From: Zhongshania marina
GTDB lineage: Bacteria > Pseudomonadota > Gammaproteobacteria > Pseudomonadales > Spongiibacteraceae
DNA: 64,000 nt
Assembly (NCBI RefSeq): GCF_002915595.1
Contig: NZ_PQGG01000029.1
Location: 29,906-93,905, forward strand
Reading direction: 5' to 3'
Shown: positions 1-9,498 of the stretch, piece after piece
How the letters are laid out: each line of letters begins with the position of its first letter
Position numbering within the stretch: position 1 is the stretch's first letter
Made by a program: the position numbers and the translations under genes
Notes under the pieces: model-generated
The model's database searches: none
The model's input: the letters and a program-made list of their open reading frames with translations, nothing else
Told to the model about the DNA's origin: nothing

Positions 1-133
1 TACCGGAGATACGCAGATTGTATTCGCCAATTTTTACGTCAACGATCGAGTCTGATTGCAAAGCGGCATACTGCTCAATGCGCTCTGCGCTCGACGCCTG
101 CGGCGGAATTATGGGAGGTAGATCAATCGCCAT
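1..133 (-). CDS. Unidentified protein, N-terminal 44 residues only
   Basis: This reading frame starts at an ATG (133-131) preceded by a GGAG ribosome site and runs open off the left edge, so only the first 44 residues are visible. They begin MAIDLPPIIPPQ and show no signal peptide or recognisable motif. The gene lies 34 bp downstream of the OmpA-family gene on the same strand and is probably co-transcribed with it, which hints at an envelope role. I do not recognise the family. Confidence 0.6.
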   Translation of the reverse strand, partial: MAIDLPPIIPPQASSAERIEQYAALQSDSIVDVKIGEYNLRISG

Positions 134-167
134 ATGTGCTCCAAAATTTCAAATCAGCCAGCCCCGC

Positions 168-1145
168 TCAAAGTGACGGACGCTCACCAAGTACGCGCAA
201 CTCCACCCGCCGATTGCGAGATCGGGCGTCACTTAGTGACTTACCTGACAAGCCATCAATTGACATCATGGGCTGTGTTTCGCCGTAACCCTTAGCCACT
301 AATTGCTTTTCAGGCACCCCAGCCGCAACTAAATATTGTTTTACCGCCAAGGCCCGCTTTTCTGACAATACTTGGTTGTCTGCGGCAGCGCCCACATCGT
401 CGGTATAGCCCGCCACTTCAATATAAACACTCGGCACCAACTTCAGCATTTGCGCCGCTTTTTGCAGCGTGGCAGCGGATGAGGCCACAAGGTCTGCAGT
501 TCCCACCGCAAAGGTTACCCCCTGCAGGGCAAGCCCTTGAGTATTGTCAAAATGACAGCCCGACGGCAACACCATGGCACCGGCCGGAGAATTCAAGCAT
601 TGATCATGGCTATCGCAGACGCTGTCTCGATCCTCATCGATACAGCTTCCAGGTTTTCCATATAGGGTCGTTGCGAGAGGATCACTGGAAGATACCGGCT
701 TCTTGTCTTTACTATTATCAAATTCTGCGCGGTTCTGCCCACCACCGGAACCAGGTAGTGAAAGCGTCAATACGGTGGGATTAATATCTCCCATCGCGGT
801 ATCCTGCAAAAATTCGAGCACAGCGCCCTGGGAATTATCGATCGTTGCCGTCAGACTAGAAAGATCGCCAAGTCCACCGCCACCTCCAGCAACAGGCGCA
901 CCAAGCAGCAATATGTCTTGGCCGCTAACGCTCACCCCGAGCAGGCTACTAGAGCCCAATACCTCCACCCCTAGTAATTCATTGCCGCCACTGAGTAAAT
1001 TGATATCGGCCAACACATCGTTGACCGGCGCAGTAAGTGAGGCGCCTAAGAGCTCTATGTTTATTAATTGCGCGCGCAAGACCGGTGACACCACCAAGGC
1101 GATGACCGCAAGAGCAATACTTATTAAGCGCGCCAAAAACACCAA
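168..1145 (-). CDS. OmpA-family outer-membrane protein
   Basis: A 325-residue exported protein. Residues 1-25 form a signal peptide ending near LRAQ. Residues 28-135 are rich in Leu, Gly and Ser with a five-Gly run near 87-91. Residues about 168-198 are an Asp-rich, Cys-containing stretch like a thrombospondin type-3 calcium repeat. Residues about 207-320 are an OmpA C-terminal peptidoglycan-binding domain, with the diagnostic Asp near 249 (GYTDD) and the basic NRRVEL segment near 311-316. The family anchors the outer membrane to peptidoglycan. The start is TTG at 1145 or GTG at 1142; neither has a clear ribosome site. It is the upstream partner of the truncated gene at the window edge. Confidence 0.85.
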   Translation of the reverse strand: MVFLARLISIALAVIALVVSPVLRAQLINIELLGASLTAPVNDVLADINLLSGGNELLGVEVLGSSSLLGVSVSGQDILLLGAPVAGGGGGLGDLSSLTATIDNSQGAVLEFLQDTAMGDINPTVLTLSLPGSGGGQNRAEFDNSKDKKPVSSSDPLATTLYGKPGSCIDEDRDSVCDSHDQCLNSPAGAMVLPSGCHFDNTQGLALQGVTFAVGTADLVASSAATLQKAAQMLKLVPSVYIEVAGYTDDVGAAADNQVLSEKRALAVKQYLVAAGVPEKQLVAKGYGETQPMMSIDGLSGKSLSDARSRNRRVELRVLGERPSL

Positions 1146-1317
1146 GCTAAATACTCATAAATTCACGTTATAACTAGTATAGACCGTAACAAATATAATT
1201 CGTTAGAGCCCTAAAAGCCGAATTCCCACAACCCCAATACAAACGCAGTTTGCAGCTAGCCTCATTACACCGCTATTACTCCCTATAGTAGCAGTGTGAC
1301 AGGCGCGGGGCTTTAGC

Positions 1318-1361
1318 AAATAGCAAAAAGCCAGTCGTTTTAGACTGGCTTTTTGCTATTT
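1318..1361. terminator. Strong bidirectional terminator hairpin
   Basis: A perfect 19-bp inverted repeat (arms 1318-1336 and 1343-1361) with a 6-nt loop. The arms begin AAATAGC and end GCTATTT, so each strand has a T-rich 3' side. It lies downstream of the NTF2-like gene and upstream of the OmpA-family gene and should insulate them. The rest of 1146-1469 shows no gene. Confidence 0.85.
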
Positions 1362-1469
1362 TACACAAGTACTCATCTCAAACCGCCGAATTTCTTGGCA
1401 CAATGCCCATTTAATAAGCCTTTTTGGCCCTCTCCGCCTGCCGCTTGAGCAAGCCATATTTACTGCTAA

Positions 1470-1880
1470 TCACTGCAGCTGCCGCTGAACTGCATCAAAA
1501 TCCCAATAGGCTTTTAAGGAGGTGATTTTGCCCGCCGCATTTGCGGAGTAAACCACCACCATATCGAGTGCCATCTTCACGTCTCCGGGCAGCGTATTGA
1601 CCATTTTCACCACATTTGCACATTCATCACCCGCTGGGTGTGAGGAGACAATGGTGAAATCAATTTTCCCTGCGGCTATCACCATATCCCAAAAGCCAGC
1701 AATAGCAGCTTTGCCAATATGCCCCTTACCGGTGGGGTCCAAGGGCGACTCACCGACGGGATCTTGGACACAGGCATCCTCAGCAAACAAGTCTAACCAG
1801 GCCTCTTTATTACCCTGCTCCACATACTGTCCAGACAATTTACTGGCGGCTAAAGCTAACTGCGAATATCCCATATTCAT
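1470..1880 (-). CDS. NTF2-like/SnoaL-fold ketosteroid isomerase-related protein
   Basis: A 136-residue cytoplasmic protein with the layout of the NTF2/SnoaL superfamily: an N-terminal helical part (residues 1-30, with W-L-D-L-F), a loop containing DPVGESPLDPTGKGHIG (about 36-52), then alternating beta strands ending KAYWDFD. The fold hosts isomerases, dehydratases and non-catalytic ligand binders, so the substrate cannot be assigned. The ATG at 1880 is usual; the ATG two codons later is better spaced from the AGG upstream. Its 5' end is only 12 bp from a MITE-like palindrome, so its promoter probably lies in or beyond that element. Confidence 0.75.
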   Translation of the reverse strand: MNMGYSQLALAASKLSGQYVEQGNKEAWLDLFAEDACVQDPVGESPLDPTGKGHIGKAAIAGFWDMVIAAGKIDFTIVSSHPAGDECANVVKMVNTLPGDVKMALDMVVVYSANAAGKITSLKAYWDFDAVQRQLQ

Positions 1881-1892
1881 ACCTATTTACGT

Positions 1893-2162
1893 TAGGGCCT
1901 GTTAATACTAATTGGATTGTCACTGTTGTGGCTAAAAAAGCGTCAATCTCGGCGCGAGGAGAGCAGTTTGGTCATTCCAAATAAACGACGAGCAACACAG
2001 AGTGGCGCTTTTTTAGCCTCAACCCGCAGGGCTGGGGCCATTTTTGCCCCCAGCGTTGTTGCCAGCCACTTGTTTAGAATGACTAAACGGCGTGTCTGTT
2101 GCCTAGCTGGAGGCAAAAATGACCGCCAGCAGTAATAATCCAATTAGTATTAACAGGCCCTA
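1893..2162. mobile_element. MITE-like palindromic element, 270 bp
   Basis: Bounded by perfect 26-bp terminal inverted repeats at 1893-1918 and 2137-2162 (outer ends TAGGGCCTG and CAGGCCCTA). The ends fit a TA target duplication. The interior is itself an imperfect inverted repeat: GGCTAAAAAAGCG near 1930 pairs with a CGCTTTTTTAGCC near 2010, and a GGTCATTCCAAA near 1969 pairs with a TTTAGAATGACT near 2075. The frames on the two strands therefore encode similar peptides, which is an artefact of the palindrome. No transposase is present, so it would be a non-autonomous element. Confidence 0.75.
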
Positions 2163-2178
2163 GTACCAAACACATAAA

Positions 2179-2202
2179 AACGCCGGCGCAAGCACCGGCG
2201 TT
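2179..2202 (-). terminator. Terminator of the TonB receptor gene
   Basis: An 8-bp GC-rich stem (AACGCCGG / CCGGCGTT) with an 8-nt loop. It is followed on the minus strand by a run of T, 50 bp past the receptor stop codon. Confidence 0.8.
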
Positions 2203-2252
2203 GTAGTTTTTAAAACCCGCACTCGCGTTTAGCCAATGCGACTCGCTCGACC

Positions 2253-4403
2253 TTAAAATCGTAAAGTAAGATCTATACCGTAACTTTTCGGCTCGCCAAA
2301 ATAGGCGCTTCGATATGTGCCCAAGCTAATCGAATGCACCTTATACTCTTCGCTATCTAGGTTTCTGCCCCATGCCGCCACTTCAAGATTAACGCCGCCC
2401 AAGTCAATTTCACTCAGTGCCAAGCGCGCATTCACAATGCCGTTATCATCCAAGAAGAAGCCCTCTAAATCGTCGTTAAACGCCGTTCCGTAACGCTCAT
2501 CTCGCCAGCTATAATCAACCGAGGCTTGCAATACACCAATGCGTAATGATTTCTCGTAATCCAAACCAACCGTAAAAGACTGCTCAGGCGCATAGGGCAT
2601 GACCGCCCCATCGGAAACGTCTTGGCCGAAGGTGGGCTGACTAGGGCGCTGATCTATGTATTCAACAAAATCGGCATCGGTATAACCGTAGGATGCCTGC
2701 AGGGTTAAGCCTTCTACCAGCACAGCCATCAGGTCAAATTCAAAGCCGTCTATCTCCGCCTCACCCACATTGAATACATCGGTTAGAAAGATAGTGGCGT
2801 TGTTGGTAATCTGCTGTAGCTGCATATCTTTGTATTCGGCGTGGAAGGCCGCGGCATTAAAGCTAATCCGGCGATCCAGCCAAGTCGATTTCAGCCCCAG
2901 CTCGTAGGACATAATATTTTCTTCATCAAACGGTGGCTGAAAACCGGCCTCGGTGCTGCGCACATTAAAACCGCCAGATTTATAAGCACTAACAATTTTT
3001 CCGTAAGTGCTTATGGAATCCGTCCACGCGTAATCAAGGGTAATACTCGGATTAAAGTTACTCCAACTTTCGCTTGCCGACTGCGGCCCACCAACAAAGG
3101 TAATACTACTTTTGTCAGCCGAACGGTCGTCAGCGGTATAACGACCGCCAAGAGTCAGGTCTAGACGATGATCCAGCGACTCTGGCGACCACGTTATTTG
3201 GCCATAAATTGCCTGCGCTTCACTCTCAGAGATAATCTGTCTATTTTCTAATGGGAAGCCACCAAAGGTGTCACTTTCCATCTCATTACCGGTTTCTCTA
3301 AAGTAATACAGCCCCGCTACATAATTAATGTCCGAGCCGTAATCGCCAACCAACTGGAACTCCTGAGAAATCTGCTCTTGGTCTACATCAACATTGACAC
3401 GAAAACCCGGAGTACCGGCATCGTAGTCCTGCACTGTGACTTCGTTTAATTCGCGATAAGCGGTAATAGACTTCAGCACACCCAGCGAGGTTTCAGCGCT
3501 TATAATTAAACTGTGTCCGCTAATTTCGGTTTCGCTCGGCTCTACCCCGCCAAACCACTGACCACTGCCATTGCGACTACTATTTGCCGGCACCGCTGGA
3601 TTAGGCGAGGTTCCCGAAATTGGCTGATAAAAATGTTGTGGACCATCTATCTCCGAAAAATCGTAGGCGTAATCCACCGACACCGCATCGTTTACATCCC
3701 AGCGCAGGGCAAAGCGGCCCGCCGTTTTATCTTCTTCACCAAAGTTTCTACCCGGGCCAGTATTCTTAACCCAGCCGTCGTGGGCTGAGCGCATAAAAGT
3801 CAGTTTTGCCGCCACATCGCCAATTTTGCCGGATTCGAGTTTAGTGAGGGATTTCCAATAACCGCGATTACCGCGACTCACCGTCTGGCTAATACCGGCC
3901 TCGTCAGAGGGCTTGGCGGTTATCAAATTGATCGCACCGCCGGTTGTATTGCGGCCGTAAAGTGTACCCTGTGGTCCGCGCAAGACTTCAATGCGCTCAA
4001 GGTCGGCTACGTCGCTAGTAAGACCAATACTGCGCGCCATATAGATTCCGTCAATATACACACCCACCGCAGGGTCCTGTGTCGATTGACTGTCGTTATT
4101 CCCAACCCCACGCATAAATACAATGAGAGAACTGCGGCTAATCGGGAACGGAGTAATCTCTACGTTTGGCGCCAAGCCACTGATATCACCTAAATCCGTC
4201 ACCCCAAACCGCGCCAATTTTTCTGCAGAAAATGCCAAAATGGAAATAGGTGTTTCTTGCAAAGATTCTTCACGCTTTTCAGCCGTGACCAGCACTTCCT
4301 CAAGACTCAGCGCCTTGCCCTCTACACCCTGCGCATACGTGATAGATGCTGAACATGAGGCCGCAATGGCCAGCGCCAAGGCGGTTTTTCCTAAATTGGT
4401 CAT
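2253..4403 (-). CDS. TonB-dependent outer-membrane receptor
   Basis: A 716-residue active transporter of the outer membrane. After a signal peptide (ending SITYAQG) comes the TonB-box region (EEVLVTAEKREESLQ), then a plug domain (about residues 35-160, with the LRGPQGTLYGRNTTGGAIN signature) and a 22-strand barrel ending in Leu-Arg-Phe. The usual length is 650-800 residues. I chose the ATG at 4403 rather than the one six codons upstream because GGGAG sits 6 bases ahead of it. The substrate is not evident. This subfamily is abundant in marine proteobacteria that use lipids or aromatics. No Fur-like site was noticed upstream. Confidence 0.92.
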   Translation of the reverse strand: MTNLGKTALALAIAASCSASITYAQGVEGKALSLEEVLVTAEKREESLQETPISILAFSAEKLARFGVTDLGDISGLAPNVEITPFPISRSSLIVFMRGVGNNDSQSTQDPAVGVYIDGIYMARSIGLTSDVADLERIEVLRGPQGTLYGRNTTGGAINLITAKPSDEAGISQTVSRGNRGYWKSLTKLESGKIGDVAAKLTFMRSAHDGWVKNTGPGRNFGEEDKTAGRFALRWDVNDAVSVDYAYDFSEIDGPQHFYQPISGTSPNPAVPANSSRNGSGQWFGGVEPSETEISGHSLIISAETSLGVLKSITAYRELNEVTVQDYDAGTPGFRVNVDVDQEQISQEFQLVGDYGSDINYVAGLYYFRETGNEMESDTFGGFPLENRQIISESEAQAIYGQITWSPESLDHRLDLTLGGRYTADDRSADKSSITFVGGPQSASESWSNFNPSITLDYAWTDSISTYGKIVSAYKSGGFNVRSTEAGFQPPFDEENIMSYELGLKSTWLDRRISFNAAAFHAEYKDMQLQQITNNATIFLTDVFNVGEAEIDGFEFDLMAVLVEGLTLQASYGYTDADFVEYIDQRPSQPTFGQDVSDGAVMPYAPEQSFTVGLDYEKSLRIGVLQASVDYSWRDERYGTAFNDDLEGFFLDDNGIVNARLALSEIDLGGVNLEVAAWGRNLDSEEYKVHSISLGTYRSAYFGEPKSYGIDLTLRF

Positions 4404-4623
4404 TTTTATCTCCCGTGTCATACTGACGCGATTATTGTTATTTTGGGCCTATGACAGGCCTTATATTTGTACAGCGAATCTACGATTTGAAGTTCGAAAA
4501 CGCTCAGTAGATAATCGCAGCGAAGCGGGCCTAGGGAACATCACCCATACGACGTAGGTCATAAGCCAGTAAACAAAGGCTATAAGTAGAGCCTCATTCT
4601 ACGTACAGGACATCACTACCCAC

Positions 4624-5637
4624 ATGAGTGACTTTGCCCCCACTGGGCTTTTACAAAACCCCCACGCGCAATCCATTCTCGCCTCTACCGGCCTGCGACG
4701 CCTGCGCATTTACCCTAAAGCTCGGGCGATGATCAATGCCAGCAAAACCGTCATCCTCGACTGCGGCGACGGCCACCAACTGCTCGGTGAATACGCCGCT
4801 CAAAGCAAACGCAGCAAGGGACTAGTCACCTTAATTCACGGCTGGGAAGGCAGCTCTCAATCTAGTTATATGCTGTCTGCGGGGGGAACACTTTTCCACG
4901 CCGGTTACGATGTATTTCGCCTGAACCTTCGCGACCACGGCCCCAGCCACCACTTAAACCGCGAACTCTTTAACTCCGCGCGACTCGACGAAGTCGTCGG
5001 CGCCATAAAAACCATCCACCAAACCTATCCACATGAATGGCAGTTTCTTGCGGGCTTTTCCCTAGGCGGCAATTTCGCCCTGCGGGTTGCAGCCAAGGCT
5101 GACGAGGCCGGCTTGTCGATACGCAAAACCGTGGGCATATGCCCCGTAGTCGATCCGGCAAAAACAATGATGGCACTAGAAAGTGGCTGGTGGGTTTACG
5201 AAAAATACTTTGTGCGGAAATGGCAAAAATCATTGCAGAAAAAAATCCGCCTGTATCCTGAATTAGGCTACAAAGACAATCTACTCAAACTCAAAACGCT
5301 GCGGGAAATGAACAGCTACTTCATTCCAAACCACACCCCGTTTACAAGCATTGAGGACTATTTTAAGGCTTACAATATCGCGGGCGCGGCCTTAGAAACC
5401 CTAAGCTCCCCCACCCACATCATTGCAACGCAAGATGACCCGATTATTCTTGCTGAAGATTTCTCGCGGCTGGCCACAAATGAACACCTGCACATTGAAA
5501 CCAAACAATACGGCGGCCACTGCGGCTTTGTGAAAAACTATCAGCTAGAAAGTTGGTTAGACGAGCGCCTTGCAGAGCTTATCAATCTAAACCGCTACCC
5601 CAGCGGTGACCCAGCAAAAGGTGCGCATTCGCAATAA
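4624..5637 (+). CDS. YheT-family alpha/beta hydrolase
   Basis: A 337-residue hydrolase of the YheT/EMB8 (COG0429) family. It shows the family N-terminus (NPHAQSIL, residues 12-19), the oxyanion segment HGWEGSSQS (72-80), the nucleophile elbow GFSLGGN with Ser146, an acid near Asp271/272 (ATQDDPI) and His299 (GGHCGF). Family members are esterases or lipases with poorly known substrates. It is transcribed divergently from the TonB receptor and has no obvious operon partner. Confidence 0.88.
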   Translation: MSDFAPTGLLQNPHAQSILASTGLRRLRIYPKARAMINASKTVILDCGDGHQLLGEYAAQSKRSKGLVTLIHGWEGSSQSSYMLSAGGTLFHAGYDVFRLNLRDHGPSHHLNRELFNSARLDEVVGAIKTIHQTYPHEWQFLAGFSLGGNFALRVAAKADEAGLSIRKTVGICPVVDPAKTMMALESGWWVYEKYFVRKWQKSLQKKIRLYPELGYKDNLLKLKTLREMNSYFIPNHTPFTSIEDYFKAYNIAGAALETLSSPTHIIATQDDPIILAEDFSRLATNEHLHIETKQYGGHCGFVKNYQLESWLDERLAELINLNRYPSGDPAKGAHSQ

Positions 5638-5760
5638 GTGGAGGCGCTCGCCAATTCACCGATAAGGCACCCGCTTTTAACGCAACCAGGAACGCTAACG
5701 CCGCACCCCTACATTGCGAAGTGCTTCCCGCTACTTTCAGACTTCTTACACCAAGGGCGG

Positions 5761-6633
5761 CTACCCAGCATCTTTAGCAGCGATTTGCTGTGCAATAGCC
5801 AATAGTCTTACTGCTTCTTCTACGTGCAGCGCTTCTACTAAACGGCCATCGACCAACACCACGCCCTTCCCTTCGGCCTCGGCTTCCTGCCATGCCGCTT
5901 GAATTTTCTCGGCGCGGGCCAAGGCTTCGCTAGAGGGTGAAAAAGCGGTATTGGTTGCTGCAATTTGCTTGGGATGGATAAGGGTTTTGCCGTCAAAACC
6001 GAGTTCAACGCCCTGCTCACAGGCCAACAATAAGCCCGCCTCGTCATCTAAATCTAAATGGACACCGTCAAACACATCTATACCGTGGGCCCGTGCCGCC
6101 AATACACACATACCCAGCGAGGTCAGCATACCCAAACGCTGCGGCGTATGCGGTACTCGCAGATCCTTGGCCAAATCTGATGTACCCAACACAATGCCAT
6201 CCATTCGCGGATGCGCACCGGCAATCTCATTCACGGCTAAAATACCGCGCGGTGTTTCCGCCATTGCCCAAAGTTTTAAATCGGCACTTGCACCGGCCTG
6301 CTGTAACACCTGCACAACCGCATGAATTTCCGCTGCCGACTCCACCTTTGGCAAACACAGTGCTGATATTGGCGCATTGGCAAAGGCCTCGATATCTTTT
6401 CGACCCCATTCGGTATCAAAGCCATTTACCCGCACCACTAATTCGCGGCGTCCATAGCCACCGGCATTCACTGCCGCCAACACCTGCTCACGGGCAAGTT
6501 GCTTTTGGGCTGGGGATACGGCGTCTTCCAAATCAAGAATCAGCACGTCGGCGTCTAAACTCCGCGCTTTTTCCAAAGCACGGGCATTGGAACCAGGCAT
6601 ATACAGTACTGAGCGGCGAGGATTTGCGGCCAT
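5761..6633 (-). CDS. CitE-like CoA-ester lyase (HpcH/HpaI aldolase family)
   Basis: A 290-residue TIM-barrel protein of the citrate-lyase beta subunit family. Visible signatures are RRSVLYMPGSN (residues 6-16), LDLEDAV (33-39) with the metal-binding acidic residues, VRVNGFDTEWG near 68-78, and GFDGKTLIHPKQ in the last third. There are no citrate-lyase alpha or gamma subunits beside it, so it is more likely a stand-alone lyase or thioesterase of the malyl-CoA/citramalyl-CoA type than part of a citrate lyase complex. It is a single-gene unit on the minus strand. Confidence 0.85.
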   Translation of the reverse strand: MAANPRRSVLYMPGSNARALEKARSLDADVLILDLEDAVSPAQKQLAREQVLAAVNAGGYGRRELVVRVNGFDTEWGRKDIEAFANAPISALCLPKVESAAEIHAVVQVLQQAGASADLKLWAMAETPRGILAVNEIAGAHPRMDGIVLGTSDLAKDLRVPHTPQRLGMLTSLGMCVLAARAHGIDVFDGVHLDLDDEAGLLLACEQGVELGFDGKTLIHPKQIAATNTAFSPSSEALARAEKIQAAWQEAEAEGKGVVLVDGRLVEALHVEEAVRLLAIAQQIAAKDAG

Positions 6634-6729
6634 CTATGGCTTCTCCTAGATAAAAGCGAAAGTCTAACACAGCGGGTCGTGGCGAGTGGGGCCCACTGGA
6701 ACATCTTATATTGCGTTTTTCGCCCGCGA

Positions 6730-6748
6730 TTAATTGCGAATCATTATC
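6730..6748. promoter_or_regulatory. Fur-box-like operator
   Basis: A 19-bp site matching 13 of 19 positions of the classical Fur box. The right half is an exact ATCATTATC. It lies 66 bp upstream of the first imelysin gene, where an iron-controlled promoter of that operon is expected. Confidence 0.6.
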
Positions 6749-6813
6749 AATAACGGGTAGAATACCGACCCCGGCTTTATGCCCGCAACGCTATCGATCT
6801 GCGGAGATTTTTC

Positions 6814-8079
6814 ATGTCAGTTCTGTCACGTCAGTTCCTACTCGCTTTGAGCCTGCTCGCTTTGGCATTTACTAGTTTTGCCGCACCGCAAACGTCTAGT
6901 AGCAGCGACAAACACGCAGTAGCCGTTCACTATACCGACATGGCTCACGCTATTTTCAGTGACGCAGAAAAAAGCGCACTCGCCTTGCAGGCAAAGATAA
7001 ATGATTTTTTAAATGCTCCAAGTGCAGAAGGACTCATCGCGGCACAAGAAGCATGGAAAACTGCACGCAAAGCCTACCAGCAAAGTGAAGTTTTCCGCTT
7101 TGGTAATTCCATTGTGGACGACTGGGAAGGACAGCTTAACAACTGGCCCCTAGACGAAGGTTTGATCGACTACGTCTCCGACGATTACTTCTTCGCCCTC
7201 GGTAATATTGGCGGCGATATTAATATTATTGCCAATCCCAGTATCAACCTCGGCACCGAAGTGGTCGACACCAGTACGATTAACGCCGAACTACTTCGCA
7301 GCTTACACGAGCTTGGTGGCTCCGCCGCCAACGTCACTACCGGCTACCACGCCATTGAATTTTTGCTATGGGGACAAGACCTAAACGGCCAGCAGCTTGG
7401 CGCAGGCGAACGCCCCTACACAGATTATTTAACAAACGATAAATGCACCCATGAAAACTGCGATCGACGGGCCGACTATCTGCGCGCCGCCACCGAGGTC
7501 TTAGTCCAAGACCTGCAATATATGACGAAGCAGTGGGCGCCTAACGTCGACAACAACTACCGTGCCGAACTACTCGCATTAAACGACGATGTCATTTTAG
7601 CCCGCATGTTCTACGGCATTGGTTCTCTTTCATTGGGGGAACTCGGCGGCGAGCGCATCAAGGTCGCGCTTGAAGCGAATTCAACAGAAGACGAACACGA
7701 CTGCTTTAGCGACAACACCCACTGGTCTCATTACTACAATGGCCTCGGTATCCAAAATATTTACTTAGGCAAATATCGCCGCCTTGACGGTAGCGTGCTC
7801 TCCGGCCCATCGCTTAGCGCCCTCGTCGCCAAAGCCAATGCCGACACAGACAAACAAACCCGTCAGTCACTAGACAAAACCATGACTGCGCTAACGGTAT
7901 TAACCAAAACCGCTGAAGCAAAAGACAAGCCCATGAAATTCGACATGATGATTGCCGAAGGCAATAAGCGTGGCGAAGCGATTCTGAGTAACATCTTGAG
8001 TGCACTGGTTGTGCAAACCCGCAGTATTGAACAGGCCGCCGCCGCGCTCAATATCGACCCAACCGCAACTGGCCTATAA
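6814..8079 (+). CDS. Imelysin-family periplasmic protein (M75), first copy
   Basis: A 421-residue exported protein with a signal peptide at residues 1-23 (cleavage near SFAAPQ). The imelysin domain carries the GxHxxE metal-site motif as Gly177-Tyr-His179-Ala-Ile-Glu182. Four cysteines lie in two pairs: KCTHENC in mid-protein and one further downstream. The family includes EfeO-like iron-binding proteins and Pseudomonas IcmP. It is the first gene of a five-gene operon behind a Fur-box-like site, so capture of iron in the periplasm is the likely job. The next gene starts 3 bases after its stop codon. Confidence 0.9.
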   Translation: MSVLSRQFLLALSLLALAFTSFAAPQTSSSSDKHAVAVHYTDMAHAIFSDAEKSALALQAKINDFLNAPSAEGLIAAQEAWKTARKAYQQSEVFRFGNSIVDDWEGQLNNWPLDEGLIDYVSDDYFFALGNIGGDINIIANPSINLGTEVVDTSTINAELLRSLHELGGSAANVTTGYHAIEFLLWGQDLNGQQLGAGERPYTDYLTNDKCTHENCDRRADYLRAATEVLVQDLQYMTKQWAPNVDNNYRAELLALNDDVILARMFYGIGSLSLGELGGERIKVALEANSTEDEHDCFSDNTHWSHYYNGLGIQNIYLGKYRRLDGSVLSGPSLSALVAKANADTDKQTRQSLDKTMTALTVLTKTAEAKDKPMKFDMMIAEGNKRGEAILSNILSALVVQTRSIEQAAAALNIDPTATGL

Positions 8080-8082
8080 ACC

Positions 8083-9498
8083 TTGTATTTAGTGGGCACT
8101 CAGCATGGCAAACCTCTGCGTTTGCTGAGCCCACTACTCGCCGCGCTGATGGTGTTGCTCAGCGCGTGTGAAGCTAAACCAATCGACAGCGCCAGCCTTC
8201 ATAAGGCAAGTGATTCACCGCCGCTAATTCTTAGCAATCAATCCGGCGGCGCGTTCACTATTTCAAATCGCAACCAAGGGAGCTTGCAAGCGCCCCAGCC
8301 AAAACTTAGCGGCGAACAGCAATTAGCCTGGGCGGTAGGAAAAAGCTTTGCCACACAGGCTTGGGTAACGTCGCCTTCCAGCACCACCGCCCGAGACGGC
8401 CTCGGCCCCTTGTTCAATGCGAATAGCTGCACGGGCTGCCATGTTCGCAACCGGCAAGGTGAACTACCTGAAAAAGGCCTCGGCACCATATTGCGGTTCC
8501 CAGCCCCCTCCCCACTTTATGGCGAGCAACTGCAAGACATGGCCGTTCCAGGTTTTAGACCCGAGGGACAAATTACGTGGCAGACAATTAACAGCAGCCA
8601 CACAGATGCACAGGGAAACGAATACCAACTGCAGCGCCGCCAATTTAGCGTCGACAATACCGCCGTCTCGACCTCGGCAAGGCTGGCGCCCGCCTTGATC
8701 GGCATGGGCTTGCTAGACAATATCAGTGACGAAGACATTCTTGCGAACAGTGACCCCGACGATAAAAATCGCGACGGCATCTCTGGTCGCGCCAATATCC
8801 GCAGCTCGACGCAAGACGGCACAATGCGCATTGGCCGCTTTGGCTGGAAGGCGAGTCAGAGCAGCTTGCACGAACAAATTGCCCTCGCCTTTCATCAAGA
8901 CATGGGCATAAGCTCCAGCCTTCACTTGCCAGAAAACTGCATTGGCGACAATTGCCAAGCTTATTCCACGGCAAATACTGATTTAGAAATTAGCGACAAA
9001 TTACTTAACGCAGTAACAGATTATATTGCCAATTTAGCCGTGCCTGCCGCAGCACACGATGCACAAAGCCAGCAGGGATTTAAGATTTTTGAACAACTCG
9101 CTTGCGCGGCTTGCCATACCCCAAGGTTTCAAACAAGGCTGCCGTCTATTCAATTAGTTAGCACTGACAGCGCAAAAAAATCGAATACGGCAACACGGCA
9201 TACCGAAACCATTTTCCCCTTTAGCGATCTACTTTTACACGATATGGGTGCGGCCTTGGCAGACCAAAACCCGACAGATGAAACCCCCGCCAATGAATGG
9301 CGTACCGCGCCACTTTGGGGGCTTGGCATTCGCGCTAGAAATCCCGACAATACTCGGCTACTTCACGACGGTCGGGCACGGTCGATCACCGAAGCAATCC
9401 TTTGGCACGGTGGCGAAGCCGAACACAGCAAAATCCGCTTTACTCAACTTTCACATCAAGAGCGCACTACGCTCCTATATTTTTTAAAGGCACTTTAA
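8083..9498 (+). CDS. Di-haem cytochrome c oxidoreductase lipoprotein (DUF1111 type)
   Basis: About 471 residues with a lipoprotein signal (lipobox LSAC, Cys29 from the TTG start). There are two haem c motifs, CTGCH at 116-120 and CAACH at 341-345, the layout of the DUF1111 di-haem 'thiol oxidoreductase' family related to MauG and cytochrome c peroxidases. No ATG is available; TTG at 8083 or GTG at 8092 are the candidates, and translation is probably coupled to the upstream imelysin gene. In Pseudomonas the same imelysin-cytochrome-imelysin-DUF1513 order is known and iron-related. It may carry electrons for iron oxidation or reduction. Confidence 0.88.
   Translation: MYLVGTQHGKPLRLLSPLLAALMVLLSACEAKPIDSASLHKASDSPPLILSNQSGGAFTISNRNQGSLQAPQPKLSGEQQLAWAVGKSFATQAWVTSPSSTTARDGLGPLFNANSCTGCHVRNRQGELPEKGLGTILRFPAPSPLYGEQLQDMAVPGFRPEGQITWQTINSSHTDAQGNEYQLQRRQFSVDNTAVSTSARLAPALIGMGLLDNISDEDILANSDPDDKNRDGISGRANIRSSTQDGTMRIGRFGWKASQSSLHEQIALAFHQDMGISSSLHLPENCIGDNCQAYSTANTDLEISDKLLNAVTDYIANLAVPAAAHDAQSQQGFKIFEQLACAACHTPRFQTRLPSIQLVSTDSAKKSNTATRHTETIFPFSDLLLHDMGAALADQNPTDETPANEWRTAPLWGLGIRARNPDNTRLLHDGRARSITEAILWHGGEAEHSKIRFTQLSHQERTTLLYFLKAL

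Noticed and set aside
1917..2143. Overlapping frames on both strands with similar peptides
   Set aside because: The similarity is caused by the palindrome of the MITE-like element.
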